In this document: in pieces, positions 11,251-21,351 of the stretch
Position numbering within the stretch: the stretch's first letter is position 1
Layout: every line of letters starts with the position of its first letter
Source: Begonia masoniana
Taxonomy: Eukaryota; Streptophyta; Magnoliopsida; Cucurbitales; Begoniaceae
Assembly (NCBI GenBank): GCA_022432975.1
Contig: CM039505.1
Coordinates: 25,303,825 to 25,367,824 of the forward strand
DNA: 64,000 nt
Direction of reading: 5' to 3'
Made by a program: the position numbers and the translations under genes
The notes under the pieces: model-generated
What the model saw: only the letters and a program-made list of their open reading frames with translations
Told to the model about the DNA's origin: nothing
The model's database searches: none

Positions 11251-12759
11251 AAGTGAAGCAAGTTTTCGACTACCAATGCATCCGAATAAACTTCCGTTCG
11301 TGACTAATTCCAAGCCCAAATCAAAAACTACTCTTGCATCTATTTGTAAGGCCTTATTCACGCATGTTAGAAGCTCATTAAAGTCGAAAATCAAGGCCAA
11401 CACGTGCCAATAAAGCTGCCAGCCACGTGCCACTTACATCACAATCTTTTCTGAAGTGAAAATATATTACATGCTCAATTACAACCTTTTCTAAAGTATA
11501 TGACCATGTAAGATTTTCTTCTATATTGCCCCGTAGGCCAATTAATTTGTCAAACCAAAGGTTATATCAACTTTAGAAAAAGCTACCAGAAATCCTAGTA
11601 CAAGCCTTTCCTAAAGTGATTCAGCTTAACTTTTTCTAAAATTCATATGGACGCGTCAATTACTTTCCAAAGCTTCCAAAAAATCGTACAACTTGCCATC
11701 AAAATCGTGCAATCGTGCAAATCTATTATTTGAATATCATATAGATTTAGTCATGCTCTTTGTATGTGGTTATTATCGAAGTAATCTTGTTGTTTATTTT
11801 TATGTTATATAACTTTGTCTTTACTGTAATATCATCAAGTTAATATATTGCTGCTATTGGATAACTTACATGATATAATTTAAATTGTTCTTAATATTTG
11901 ATTTAGTTGCAAACATCTTTTAGTTTTAATGATATATTTTTTGATTATGTGTTTGAGATGTGAAGCATGAAATTGAGTAAAAAAGTATGATCATACGAAT
12001 CTTGATCATTTTATCTAAAACTAAATGTGTAATAATGTGATAAATTGAAGATCTTGACTTATTATTCGTAAAGGCACGAGAATTATACGAGAAAGTATAC
12101 GAAATTTCATAAGTTAAGAATGAATGCCCCATGAAATTCTTGATAAATTTGTAAAATTCTTTAAAAAACTGAAGAGAAAATCCTCTCAGCACTATTATTG
12201 ATCAACTTTTTTCGATAAAACAAACATACCTATTATTTATATGCTAAACAAAATCCTTATAACTTCCTAAATAAGACCTAATCTGTAAAAGAAATCATTC
12301 TAATAGGTATTTAATTCCTTAGACGTCCTGATAAAGAAGAGACAATGTCGTCATAAATAATTGCTTACATAAAAAATATTTTGGAAGACATGCAAAAATA
12401 ATGTTACCAATTAGAAAGCTATTTTCATAGAAGATACTCAAGAATCTATCATTTATTAAGTAATAATGGGCTCCTTATTTGGAATGATAAAGTCATCAAA
12501 TAGAATTTGTTTAGCTAACTCTTTCCATAGCGTTGATTAATTCTTGTTCTCCATTTAAATCAACTTCAAGTTTTATTGCTTTAATATTGGCCAAAAAATA
12601 CTTGGACTAATCCATTAAATGCTTCATTTAATTCTTAGCATTTGGTCTTATAATTGGTTCATTTGAAATATATAACTGAGTGCTGTAGATCAACTCCTTT
12701 ATTCTTATCATTTTCTCCCTCCTGAGACAGTAAATGTAGCACTAATGTTATATTAAACT
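11251..12759. other. AT-rich sequence, no gene seen
   Basis: No convincing reading frame. Possibly the 3' flank of the decayed gypsy element whose integrase lies just to the right on the minus strand, but no LTR edge was found. Confidence 0.5.
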
Positions 12760-13400
12760 AAAAGATTCAACTTTTACACATTATTATTGATCCTGTCAAG
12801 AACTTGTAATAGACCGACCATCCGCCTAGGATGGAGCTCAGTTTGCTATGGGCTATCTTTCTCCTATGCATCCAAACCAAATCACTTGGTTTAAAGATGA
12901 CCTTTCTTCGACCTTTTTTGGCATTGGTCGAATGTTGCTCTTTTTTCTTCTCTATATGTTTTTGGACACTCTTGAAGTTTCTTTGACTCGTAAAGGCACC
13001 AAATCCAAAGGAGTCAATAGACTAAAAACATTCTCAATCTCATCTTGTAAAAAATCTGAAGTAGAATTAAAACTTTGATTACATATAAACTAAATGAATG
13101 CCAAACAATGCTCACAAATTTTAAAATTCTTATAAATTATCGTACGCAACAAAGTAGTAAAGTTCTATTTCCTATCTTAGTTTGTCATTGCGTTTGATGG
13201 TGATAAGAAGTTAAAAATAATCTAGTTCCTGACTTTCCCCGCAAGGCTTTCTGAAAATAGCTAAGCAACTTAACATCATTTCTAAAAACAGTACTCTTAG
13301 GAATACCGTAGATTCATACAATTTCTCTGAAAAAAAAAATGCGGTTGCATCGTCAGTGGGTTACATCGTCAGTTTTATTGTAGAATATAAAATGTAGAAC
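12760..13400 (-). pseudogene. Ancient, heavily decayed Ty3/gypsy integrase
   Basis: Found only by reading across frames on the minus strand. In order from high to low coordinates: HFIFYNKTDDVTH (about 13393-13355), the catalytic-core stretch IYGIPKSTVFRNDVKLLSYF, remnants of the HxxT region near 13190, a C-terminal core stretch CEHCLAFI near 13115, TPLDLVPLRV near 12985, and the carboxy-terminal domain with GRRKVIFKPSDLVWMH near 12895-12850, ending RINNNV near 12790. Several stops and frameshifts separate them. The order and spacing match the integrase core and C-terminal domain of a gypsy family distinct from C-F (it has the KTDDATH-type core and the VFEPGDWVWVH-type tail). The rest of the element is not recognisable. 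Confidence 0.75.
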
Positions 13401-13656
13401 AACACAAATCAAATCCCTACCTTTCTTTGACCTAGACAAACTTCCACTATCTTTATATTAATTACTTTATGAGAGAATTTTTTACGTAATTTATGTCAAG
13501 TTATTTTGCGTTGACTCGAATTGTTGTGATGCGTTAGCATTTGACCACTTGAGATTTTTCAGTCAATTGGTCGCATCAATTTGAGAGTGATCACGTACTT
13601 AAAAATTCAAGAGAATAACATTTGGTAATTTGAAATTTATTCCGAGTAAAATTTTA

Positions 13657-13894
13657 GATTATGTTATTGTTTTTAGTTAATCAGACTTTAAAGATTTTAT
13701 TTAATATATATAATATATTATTTTATATTTTACATTATTAAAAATTTAAATTAGAATTAAAATTTCTGTGTTTTGGATTATGTTATTGTTTTTGGTGAAT
13801 CTGACTTTAAAGATTTTATTTAATAAATATAATATATTATTTTATATTTTATATTATTAAAAAATTAAATAAGAATTAAAATTTCTGTGTTTTG
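13657..13894 (+). repeat. 119-bp tandem duplication, AT-rich
   Basis: Two copies with starts at 13657 and 13776, each beginning GATTATGTTATTGTTTTTRG and ending TTTCTGTGTTTTG. They differ at a handful of positions. Lies in the left part of a B-like LTR fragment. Confidence 0.93.
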
Positions 13895-14492
13895 TTTTAA
13901 GGAATGGGAGGACGCCTTTCCTTCTATTTCAGCCGCTTGCGAGAGAAGGTAAAAAGGGAGAGAGAGACCACGAGCATTTAGGGGGTTTCAACCTCCTATT
14001 CGTGCAACCAAAGCATAAATCTTCGAGTATAGACAACGATCTTCAAGGATAAGTTGATTCTAAACTTTGTTTTCAAGTTTAAAGTCTAAGGCAAATATTG
14101 ATTTCGAATTCAAGCTTGGAAATTCAAATTCTTTAGTTATTTCTAGGATATTTTGATGGATTTAAATTGTTTGCAAAGTTGAAAACCATTTGGGATAAAA
14201 AGTTAGTGAAAATGGGACGTGTTTTTGTGGGTTTCATTGGTGGAAAACGCAAACTTTGTGAGAGGCCACTCGACCCTTCAAAGTGTGGACCTCAATATTA
14301 GGTCTTATAGTATCCTAGCTTCCCAACTCTAAAGAAGAAGCTTTCCTTGCCCCGGATAGTTTAATAGCGTAAGAAGGATCTAGGATAGCACTAAAACCAC
14401 CCATAAAAGGAGATGACTCTGTTTGAATTAATAGAGGAGGATGTTTTGACTCGACTGAAAGTAGACAATGAACATTACTCTAGTTGAGGAGG
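13895..14492 (+). mobile_element. Family B-like LTR fragment
   Basis: Leader-like sequence (CT-rich tract, GAGAGAAGG, CATAAATCTTCG, CAAGGATAAG) parallels the interior of the next LTR at 14812-14985 and of the inverted copy near 63430-63600. It ends where TGTAAAAAC begins at 14493. No clean edge or target duplication was seen on its left. Confidence 0.4.
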
Positions 14493-16720
14493 TGTAAAAA
14501 CTTAGTTTTTTATAGTTAATTTAAATTCCACCGGTCGACTTTAGCATTATTGACTAGTAATGTGTCATGAGATTGACTCGTTTTATCTTTTATAGTAACT
14601 TTGGAATTGTTGGTAAATTTTGGAAAAATTCAGTAATTTGAAAAATTTTGGTGTGGTTATGTTTGAGAAAAGTTAATATTTGAAAATTACCTTGGGTAAT
14701 GTTTAGAATAAGGTTCGGGATTTTGAACAAAGTAATGATTTAATGGAGTTGAATCTAATATATATTATATTTATATTAGATTAAGTGAAAAAAAATTATT
14801 TTATAATAGGGTTGGAAACCATATTTGCCTTCTTCATTTGTGTGACGCAAAAAAGAAGAGAAAGAGGAAGAATATGGAGGAATCTTTGGGGCATGTGACC
14901 GTTGACTTTCGAGGCTTAAATCTTGTTCGCGAGAGTTAGGGCAACAACATTTGTGAAGACACTTCGTTGGTAAGCCGTTCTAACCTTTATGTTTTTGAGT
15001 TAGAGGTTAGGGTTTTTATTTAGATTCGAATTTGGGCAAAAGACCTCGAATACCTCAATTATTATCTAGATATTTGGTGTATTTGAAGTTTGTGCAGGTA
15101 ATATCGCCGTTTGGAGGCAAGAAACGACGGGGAAGAGCGAGTTGCACTAACTCCCCTTCGCTGCAGTTGACTGGCACTTAACACTTTGAGGGAAAGTGTC
15201 AACCCATCGTGCATTTTAGTGAGGACTAGATGGTTTAAGGGGTCGACACTTAGCACGAGTTCCTGCTGCCAAGAAAGTGTCGACACTTTTGGATGAAGTG
15301 TCGACCAATGCTAAACCTATGAGTTTGAAGTGTCGACCGATGGGGTGAATTGTCGACCACTGGCTGAAGTTTGTGACCTTTTATAGTGTTGTCGGATTGA
15401 ATTCCTATTCTAAGTATATGACCCATCCATTTGGTTTTTCTTATTGTTGAATGAGATATTCGTGTCCTTGGTTTGCTTTTAGACTCGAACCAGTTTGCGG
15501 ATTTCGAGTTAGTACCAGAAGTTTCTGCTCCTTTATGGAAGATGAGTCGTCATCGTTGACGTTGAGATTTTATGTTTTCAGCATTGCATCAGATGTTTTT
15601 CGAAAATTATTATTTTGGTGGGTTGCCACCTATAAAAGTATGATGGGGCCTGGTCGTTAGCACGCTAATTTTATACGTATATGTACGTAAAGTTTTCTCA
15701 TATATATTTTCAGCATACATGATATTTGGTTTTGCTATGATTTGCTGAGAATAAAATCTCTTGATACTTTGGACAATTTTAGTGTCAAAGTATCATGAGG
15801 CTATCATGTTACACCTTTTGTGGCATGAAGATTGTATTGTTTGCACGTACAAAAAATAGCAGTAGAGTGGTGATGATGCGTCCCTTGAGTTTTAAATCCT
15901 TAAACTTGATCAGGGTGTTGATTGTTCGAGTTGGTGTCATGGCTGACTGTCAATCGCCAACTACTTGGGTGACGAGCTGGATTTTCGAATCACTATCATG
16001 ATTTCGTTTGGTCTCATGAGACGTTGTTTGATCTTTGGATCACCATCTTTTTTTGACAATGTACCGGAGGAGTCCTTGTGTGACCCTCCTTTTTCACTGA
16101 GGACCTTTTCTAGGGAAAACGGTGATGTTTATTTTCATTGTATAGCCACCTATTTCCGTGGTATGTTTTATAACTATCTCACTGAGAGCTCATGGAGTCA
16201 GTTTTGATAAACAGAAGGAAAAAGGTTTCCTTAACGAATTTGTAAACTCATGCATCGTTTTGAAATGAAATAATGTTTTGAAATGAAGATAAAAATCTAT
16301 TTTTAAAACAAGATTCATCAGGTATAACGATTTTACTGAGTAGTCACTAACCCCAATAACCCCCTTCCAATCCACGTACAGAGAAGAACGACTAGTTTCA
16401 GTGGAGATTTGGGAGAACAACTTGTTATTTGATTTTCTTCTAGGATTATATTTGTTTCCTTGGTAAAAAATTAGTTGTTTAATTTGGAATTGTAAACAAT
16501 GATTGGATTTGAACCCGTTACTTTTCCGCACAAATGAATATTGTTAAATATTTACTTTATGACACTATCTGCTTGGGATTTTGCTATTTGGACTTGACAA
16601 TGTATTTATTTAAAAGACTTCTGCTGCAAACCTAGCCTTGGGCTATGATCGGATTCCCTTCCTGGAATTTGGGTCGCCCGACTCATCATTTCTACACCAG
16701 CTCGTCCTGTGGTCGTGACA
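14493..16720 (+). mobile_element. Family B LTR, plus orientation
   Basis: Starts TGTAAAAAC and ends GTGGTCGTGACA, matching inverted the edges of the solo LTR at 59336-63711 (TGTCACGAC...GTTTTTACA). Shared interior blocks include a cluster of GTCGACACTT motifs (15140-15370), the CTTGATACTTTGGAC stretch near 15760, and AGCCTTGGGCTATGATCGG near 16633. The bases flanking both ends (GGAGG, GAATC) do not match, so no target duplication supports this as a simple solo LTR. It may be one LTR of a larger decayed element. Confidence 0.6.
15230..15365. repeat. Cluster of GTCGAC(AC) motifs with a 16-bp palindrome
   Basis: At least five GTCGAC cores in about 120 bp. One forms the perfect palindrome AAAGTGTCGACACTTT (15274-15289). 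The inverted family B LTR carries a comparable diverged cluster at 62930-63240. Confidence 0.8.
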
Positions 16721-16744
16721 GAATCCTAGTCTTGATATAGGACT
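16721..16744 (+). mobile_element. Left stub of a second family B copy, target of element C
   Basis: Only 24 bp before element C begins. Its continuation is at 58775-59335, where ATAGGACCCATCCATGTTTC resembles the family B interior at 15417-15438 (TATGACCCATCCATTTGG). The element C target duplication is GGACT (16740-16744) against GGACC (58775-58779), one transition apart. Confidence 0.5.
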
Positions 16745-18470
16745 TGTAACAACCGACACTTCTCCACTAACAATTTCACACATTTAATTAGAGTAGGGGG
16801 CAAACAAACATGAAATTAAAATCTGACCTAAATCATATTCAGATCTAACCAACTCTTGGTCAGATTCGTACCCGATCTTCAAAGAAAGATTGGGAAGCCT
16901 TCCTTTAAAGTGAGTCTTCAGTGATTGGGGAAATCACCAGCAACACTTTCCTTCCCTCTCAGATTCTTCAGACAGAGAAGAATCTTTCTCCCTCCAGATT
17001 TCTTCAAACAGAGAAAAAACAAACTTGCCTCGCCAAAAATGCCGCCCGAACCTCTAACCACCGCAGACTCGGGTGAACTTTGCTGAGGAGGAGAAAATTG
17101 CAGCCTCTGAACCCTCTTTCTCTCTCTCTGCCAAACCTTCCTCTGACGAACACTGCTCAGCCGAGTCCTAATTTCGTGACAGACCCTCTCGGCCTTCATC
17201 GATGAACCTTCCTCAGAGGCGAAACTCTAACCTTCGACGTCCAGCTCGATCGTAGAGTAAAACACCCTCTCCGTTCTCTGCCCTCGGGTGTACATGAAGA
17301 AGAAGAATGAATAGTTGGTTCAGAAATTTAATTATGAACCAAACTATTAGACTGAACCGTTTTTTTAAAAGGTCACACCGAAAAGGAAACCAGACCAGAT
17401 TAGTGAACTGGACCAAAGTAGCAAACCAAACCGACCCAGCCAAACCAAACTGACCCCGTCAAACCAAACTGGTGCACCCAAACCGAACTGGTCCAACTGA
17501 ACCGGAACCAACTCGAATTTCGACCCAACTCGAATTTTGACCAAATCGACCCGAATCGATCCAAAAATAGATTGGTAAGGAATTTCTGCCGAAATCGTTA
17601 TTAAATGGATTTATCAAAGTATGAATTTAATACCAAATATCTTAGGCAGGATATTATCAGGAATTTTGGGAAAATGCCGATAAACCCTAACCGCTCGGAA
17701 TCTAAGTAAGTGAAAATATAAACTTTCTAACGTTTTGGCTACGACCCTACATCACAAGAAATTTATGATATTTTTCTATAACTGTTTTATTACACGATTT
17801 GATATATGAGTACTCATGCTTAGGCATTGATATAGAATAATTTAAAAGATAATATTTATAGGACATTTGCATGTGTATGAAAATGATGAAATTGACGGCA
17901 TGACCGTTAAAAGTAAAAGATGAAGAAACCATGAGATGACTAAGTCTTAAAAGAAGGTTGAGTTTCAACTAGTATGTAACAGTTAACAGGATTCAGTAAA
18001 AATATATGTTTTGCAACTGCACGTATTCTCACTTACTGAGTTTTCTCATAGTTTTTAACTTGTGATGTAGGTAAATTTTTATCTGAGGAAGAAATAGCTG
18101 CGTTTGAGAACCCTCTAGTGGCAAGCGAGCATAAAGAAAAAAATGAAAATATTGTTGAGTTCGAGGAAAAAGATTTAAATTAGTATGCTTTGATTTTCGA
18201 ACGATATTTAATGTTTTATTTCAGTTTAAGATTTTGAATGATTATGTTGAACTTTATTATTAAATAAAGTTTCATAAATTATTTTAATTATGCGATGGTT
18301 TCAAGATTTTGACAAATTTATTACAAAGCTTCTGCGAAATTAAAGTTTTCAGCTAATATTTAAATTTTTGAATTATGATTTAACGCTCGATTTCAAATCA
18401 AATTTGGAGAAAATTTTAGGGTTTTCAAAATTAGGGTTTCAAATTGGGAATTTTTAAATTAGGGCATTTA
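16745..18470 (+). mobile_element. 5' LTR of element C
   Basis: TGTAACAACC to about AGGGCATTT; the last bases are disturbed by the deletion junction. It contains CCAAACC/GAACCG degenerate repeats (17390-17510), CT-rich tracts, and the leader modules: donor near 17575, acceptor CTTAG at 17645, donor GTAAGTG at 17706, acceptor GATGTAG at 18070. Confidence 0.85.
17706..18070 (+). other. Candidate LTR leader intron 2 of element C, complementary ends
   Basis: Donor CTAA/GTAAGTG and acceptor TTGTGATGTAG/G. The arm CCTACATCACAAG (17746-17758) is a perfect 13-bp complement of CTTGTGATGTAGG (18059-18071). The upstream mini-exon is about 60 nt (17646-17705). The proposed first intron would be only about 71 nt, at the lower limit for plants. 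Confidence 0.45.
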
Positions 18471-18479
18471 GCGGCGATT

Positions 18480-18741
18480 TTCTCAAAAGTTGATCTAAGG
18501 TTTGCCTATCATCAGCTAAGAATTAAGGAGGACGACGTGTTCAAAATGACATTTTGTACCAGATATGACCACTTTGAATTCTGAGTCATGCCGTTCGGAT
18601 TAAGTAATGCACCAGCTGCATTTATGGATTTGATGAATCGAACTTTCACGACCTTTTAGATAATTTTGTGATAGTCTTTATTGACGACATTTTTATCTAC
18701 TCAAAGAGAAAAGAGGAGCATGGAGAACACTTGAGGATTAT
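18480..18741 (+). pseudogene. Element C reverse transcriptase, left fragment
   Basis: The frame begins FSKVDLRF (the [12 protein letters not shown] block) and contains MTFCTRYDHFEF, a TGA in place of the next codon, then [18 protein letters not shown] and the catalytic box FIDDIFIYSKRKEEH. In this polymerase family the two adjacent aspartates bind the catalytic metals, and here both are present. The RT amino end and everything upstream are missing through the LTR-to-RT deletion, and element D interrupts the gene right after EHLRI. The frame slips once near 18640. Confidence 0.92.
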
Positions 18742-18917
18742 TGTAACACCATACAACTTCGGACAGGTGAACTTTCTTTAAGGTAAACGGAATTAACTGC
18801 CACCTCTGTATTTATGTATTTCTTTGGTCGGAAATTTTGGCGCCAAAGTTTAATTAGTTCTTTTTATAAAAATTAGGTTTGGTGGCAAACTTGTAATTAA
18901 GCCTAGCTTATTAAGTG

Positions 18918-18926
18918 TATAAATAG
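18918..18926 (+). promoter_or_regulatory. TATA box of element D 5' LTR
   Basis: TATAAATAG, the usual plant RNA polymerase II core promoter form. About 120 bp of leader separates it from the first donor at 19056. The 3' LTR copy has TATGAATAG. Comparable boxes are TATTTAA in F (34014-34020) and G (56598-56604), and TATATAAAG in E (24591-24583, minus strand). Confidence 0.6.
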
Positions 18927-19055
18927 AAAATGAAAATCCTAAAACCTCACAAAAACCTCCACCAGCCGACTTTCCTCTCTCAGCCGACTCTCTCTCCCTC
19001 AGCCCTTCTCTGTTCTTCCTCCAGCGATCAACTCTTCCGATACTCCAAGCTCGAG

Positions 19056-19409
19056 GTAAGATTTGGACAATGTGTTTACTGATTAGTCATTTGAGAGTTG
19101 ATTAGAGATTGAGATTCGGTTTTTCTGAGGAAGTTGAAGTATCATGGTAGATATAGCTATTGACATAGCATTTATGATTGTTGTAGATAATAAGTAGAAA
19201 TAATGAACGTTGGCTGAGCCTGGATAGTTGGTGAACCCGAAAGCCATTATCATTTAGCTGAGGTTTTTATGCACACTAGGTGACTGATATAATGCTCGAA
19301 TGGAAATGAGTTAGACTTCTAGGATATATACTTAGTTAGAAAGCTACCATTCTGGAATATTAGACTACTTAGGATTTGATTTCTTACATTAATACGTGAA
19401 ATGACTTAG
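19056..19409 (+). other. Candidate LTR leader intron 1 of element D
   Basis: Donor CTCGAG/GTAAGATT and acceptor ATGACTTAG/GTGGG. It is followed by a 47-nt mini-exon (19410-19456) ending AATCCAG before the next donor. The same arrangement recurs in E, F, G and C. Splicing is inferred, not shown. Confidence 0.5.
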
Positions 19410-19456
19410 GTGGGAAAAAGCTCCAAGGGAAGGAAAGACATTGCTAAGGAATCCAG

Positions 19457-20047
19457 GTAAGTGAGTGTGTTAAGATTTCCGGCCATTAGGGCCCTGCATC
19501 ACAAGGGTAGTAGGTTGAGTTTGTTTCTGATATTCGATTATGTTTGGGAAGTTGTTTGTTTTAGTATAATGTTTGGAATAGTGTATGCTCTGTTTTCTGA
19601 TGAACAACTTCTTCCATGGTCTCATGTTTTAAGAATGTTTATGTCCATGCATCATGATTTATTTACCGAGTATACAAAATGTTTTACACGCATACTCCTT
19701 TATGAATGAAACAAGAAAACGAAACGTATGAAACCTTGATTAAGTGAGGGTTGGGGGCGGTATTGGCCATGTCACTATCCAAGGATTGACCATGATTCTT
19801 GCCAGTAAAGGGCCATGTACACGCACTCTGCCTACCCCCTTCGGCACAAATTCCTCCTTAATCCATGATATGAAAACGATGAACAAGAATATGATTCCCA
19901 CGATTTGAAAGTGAATGTGAACACAAGCATAATTCCCGATTTGAGTAAAAGATGTGAACATGATTTTATGCAGCATTCATGAGCATTCATGTGTTTGTTG
20001 CACTCTTTACTAAGCATTAAGCTTATAGTTTAAACCTTATGATGTAG
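19457..20047 (+). other. Candidate LTR leader intron 2 of element D, complementary ends
   Basis: Donor CCAG/GTAAGTGAG and acceptor CTTATGATGTAG/GTGAC. The arm CCTGCATCACAAGG (19493-19506) pairs with CCTTATGATGTAGG (20035-20048) at 13 of 14 positions, counting one G-U. The open frame at 19461-19709 lies wholly inside and is not taken as a gene. Confidence 0.5.
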
Positions 20048-20439
20048 GTGACGAAACAGCAGGTGAGGACTTTAGTCTAGAAGGAAATGCCTAGGTCTGG
20101 TTGCTGGTTGCTGCTCATGGTGATGATTTGTGGCTGGGAAGCGATTTTTAACCCGCGGAGTGTTGCTTTCAGTACGATTTAGTAAGATCTATGATATGAT
20201 TGCATGAATGGGAAATGAATTTCTTTATGTTAACAAATATTTGACTTATTAAGTACGAGTTTAAGTTTAAGAAGATTCCAGATTTAAGAATCTTCTCTAT
20301 GTGATAAGTCTTCCGGTATGAACTTAAGTTAAGGATTACGAGGTCTATGTGTATGGGGATTTTTGGAAAAAGGGACTTAAGTTTTTAAGAAGAAGGAGGG
20401 AATGAATTGAAGTCTAAACTTTGAACAATAATCGGTAGT

Positions 20440-20995
20440 GGTTCGGTTACTGTTGAACGGTGGATGTTGGATGAATGCGTCATCCGGCTGACGTCACCAG
20501 AAGATGTTGAGTATTATTGATCGGTGGATGCTGGGTGATTGAGTCATCCGGCTGACGTCATCGGTGGATGTGTTCTGTGAATGTGGCGGTAGATATCGTC
20601 TGCCGAGTTAATGAAATCACGTGGGTAACACGTGGTCTGACCGGTGGATGTTGAGTGTTACTGTTCACCGGTGGATGTTCTGTGTTTATGATGATCGGTG
20701 GATGCTGGATGAATGTGTCATCCGGCTGACGTCACCGGAAGATGTGAGTATTGTTGAGCGGTGGATGTCGCTCTACAGAAATGACTGGTGGCTGCTGGGT
20801 GAATGAGTCATCCGGCTGACGTCATCGGTAAATGTGGAATATTATTGTTGAGTGGTGGATGTCGCTCGACAGAAATAACCGGTGGATGCTGGGTGAATGA
20901 GTCATCCGGCTGACGTCATCGGTAGATGTGAGATATTACTGTTGAGCGGTGGATGACGCTCGACAGAAATGACCGGTGGATGTGAACGACAAAGG
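20440..20995 (+). repeat. Degenerate repeats with TGACGTCA and G-box motifs in element D LTR
   Basis: Irregular 60-100 bp units built from CCGGTGGATG, GAGTCATCCGGCTGACGTCA and TCGGTAGATGTG. The bZIP-type palindrome TGACGTCA occurs about five times (near 20491, 20553, 20729, 20817, 20914), and two CACGTG G-boxes lie at 20618-20623 and 20629-20634. The 3' LTR carries the same block at 52020-52555. Transcription-factor binding is inferred from motif identity only. Confidence 0.75.
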
Positions 20996-21190
20996 TTAAT
21001 TCGATTGTCTGTTGATTCTATTCTTTAAATAGATATTTCCCCAAACTGATTTTAAATGACTTCGAATTTGATTGGAATTTCTTTAAAAACGTATATATAT
21101 ATACAAAAAAAAAAAATTAGGTTGACATTTTGATTACGAATATGATTATACGAAATTCTCGACCCGTCGGGTTTCGGGTTGTGACAACTA

Positions 21191-21202
21191 TGGTATCAGA
21201 GC
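21191..21202 (+). other. Primer binding site of element D
   Basis: TGGTATCAGAGC, initiator tRNA-Met complement, 4 bp after the 5' LTR. Confidence 0.95.
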
Positions 21203-21351
21203 GACCCGAGTTTTAAAATCGGTTTTGTAGACTGCCTACCAGCACAAATTACCACATGAGTACTCTCCAGCAACTGTAAGTGTTTACGATTTTAGTAATG
21301 TCATTCGAAGTTAAGATGTGTTTATGATAATATGTTAGGATTTCCAAGGTG

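Larger units (their letters stand above)
18742..21186 (+). mobile_element. 5' LTR of element D
   Basis: Contains a TATA box TATAAATAG (18918-18926) followed by CT-rich leader, candidate introns 19056-19409 and 19457-20047, and a block of degenerate repeats (20440-20995) carrying TGACGTCA palindromes and two G-boxes. It ends with a short TA run and an A tract near 21095-21118. Confidence 0.93.

Noticed and set aside
11926..12192. 88-codon minus-strand frame
   Set aside because: AT-rich composition, no recognisable domain, no support beyond being open.
14493..16720. Solo LTR with target duplication
   Set aside because: LTR edges are recognisable, but flanking 5-mers (GGAGG, GAATC) do not match, so it is reported only as an LTR.
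19461..19709. Small protein gene, repeated at 51040-51288
   Set aside because: It lies in both LTRs of D inside a candidate intron, has no motif, and its conservation is explained by LTR identity.
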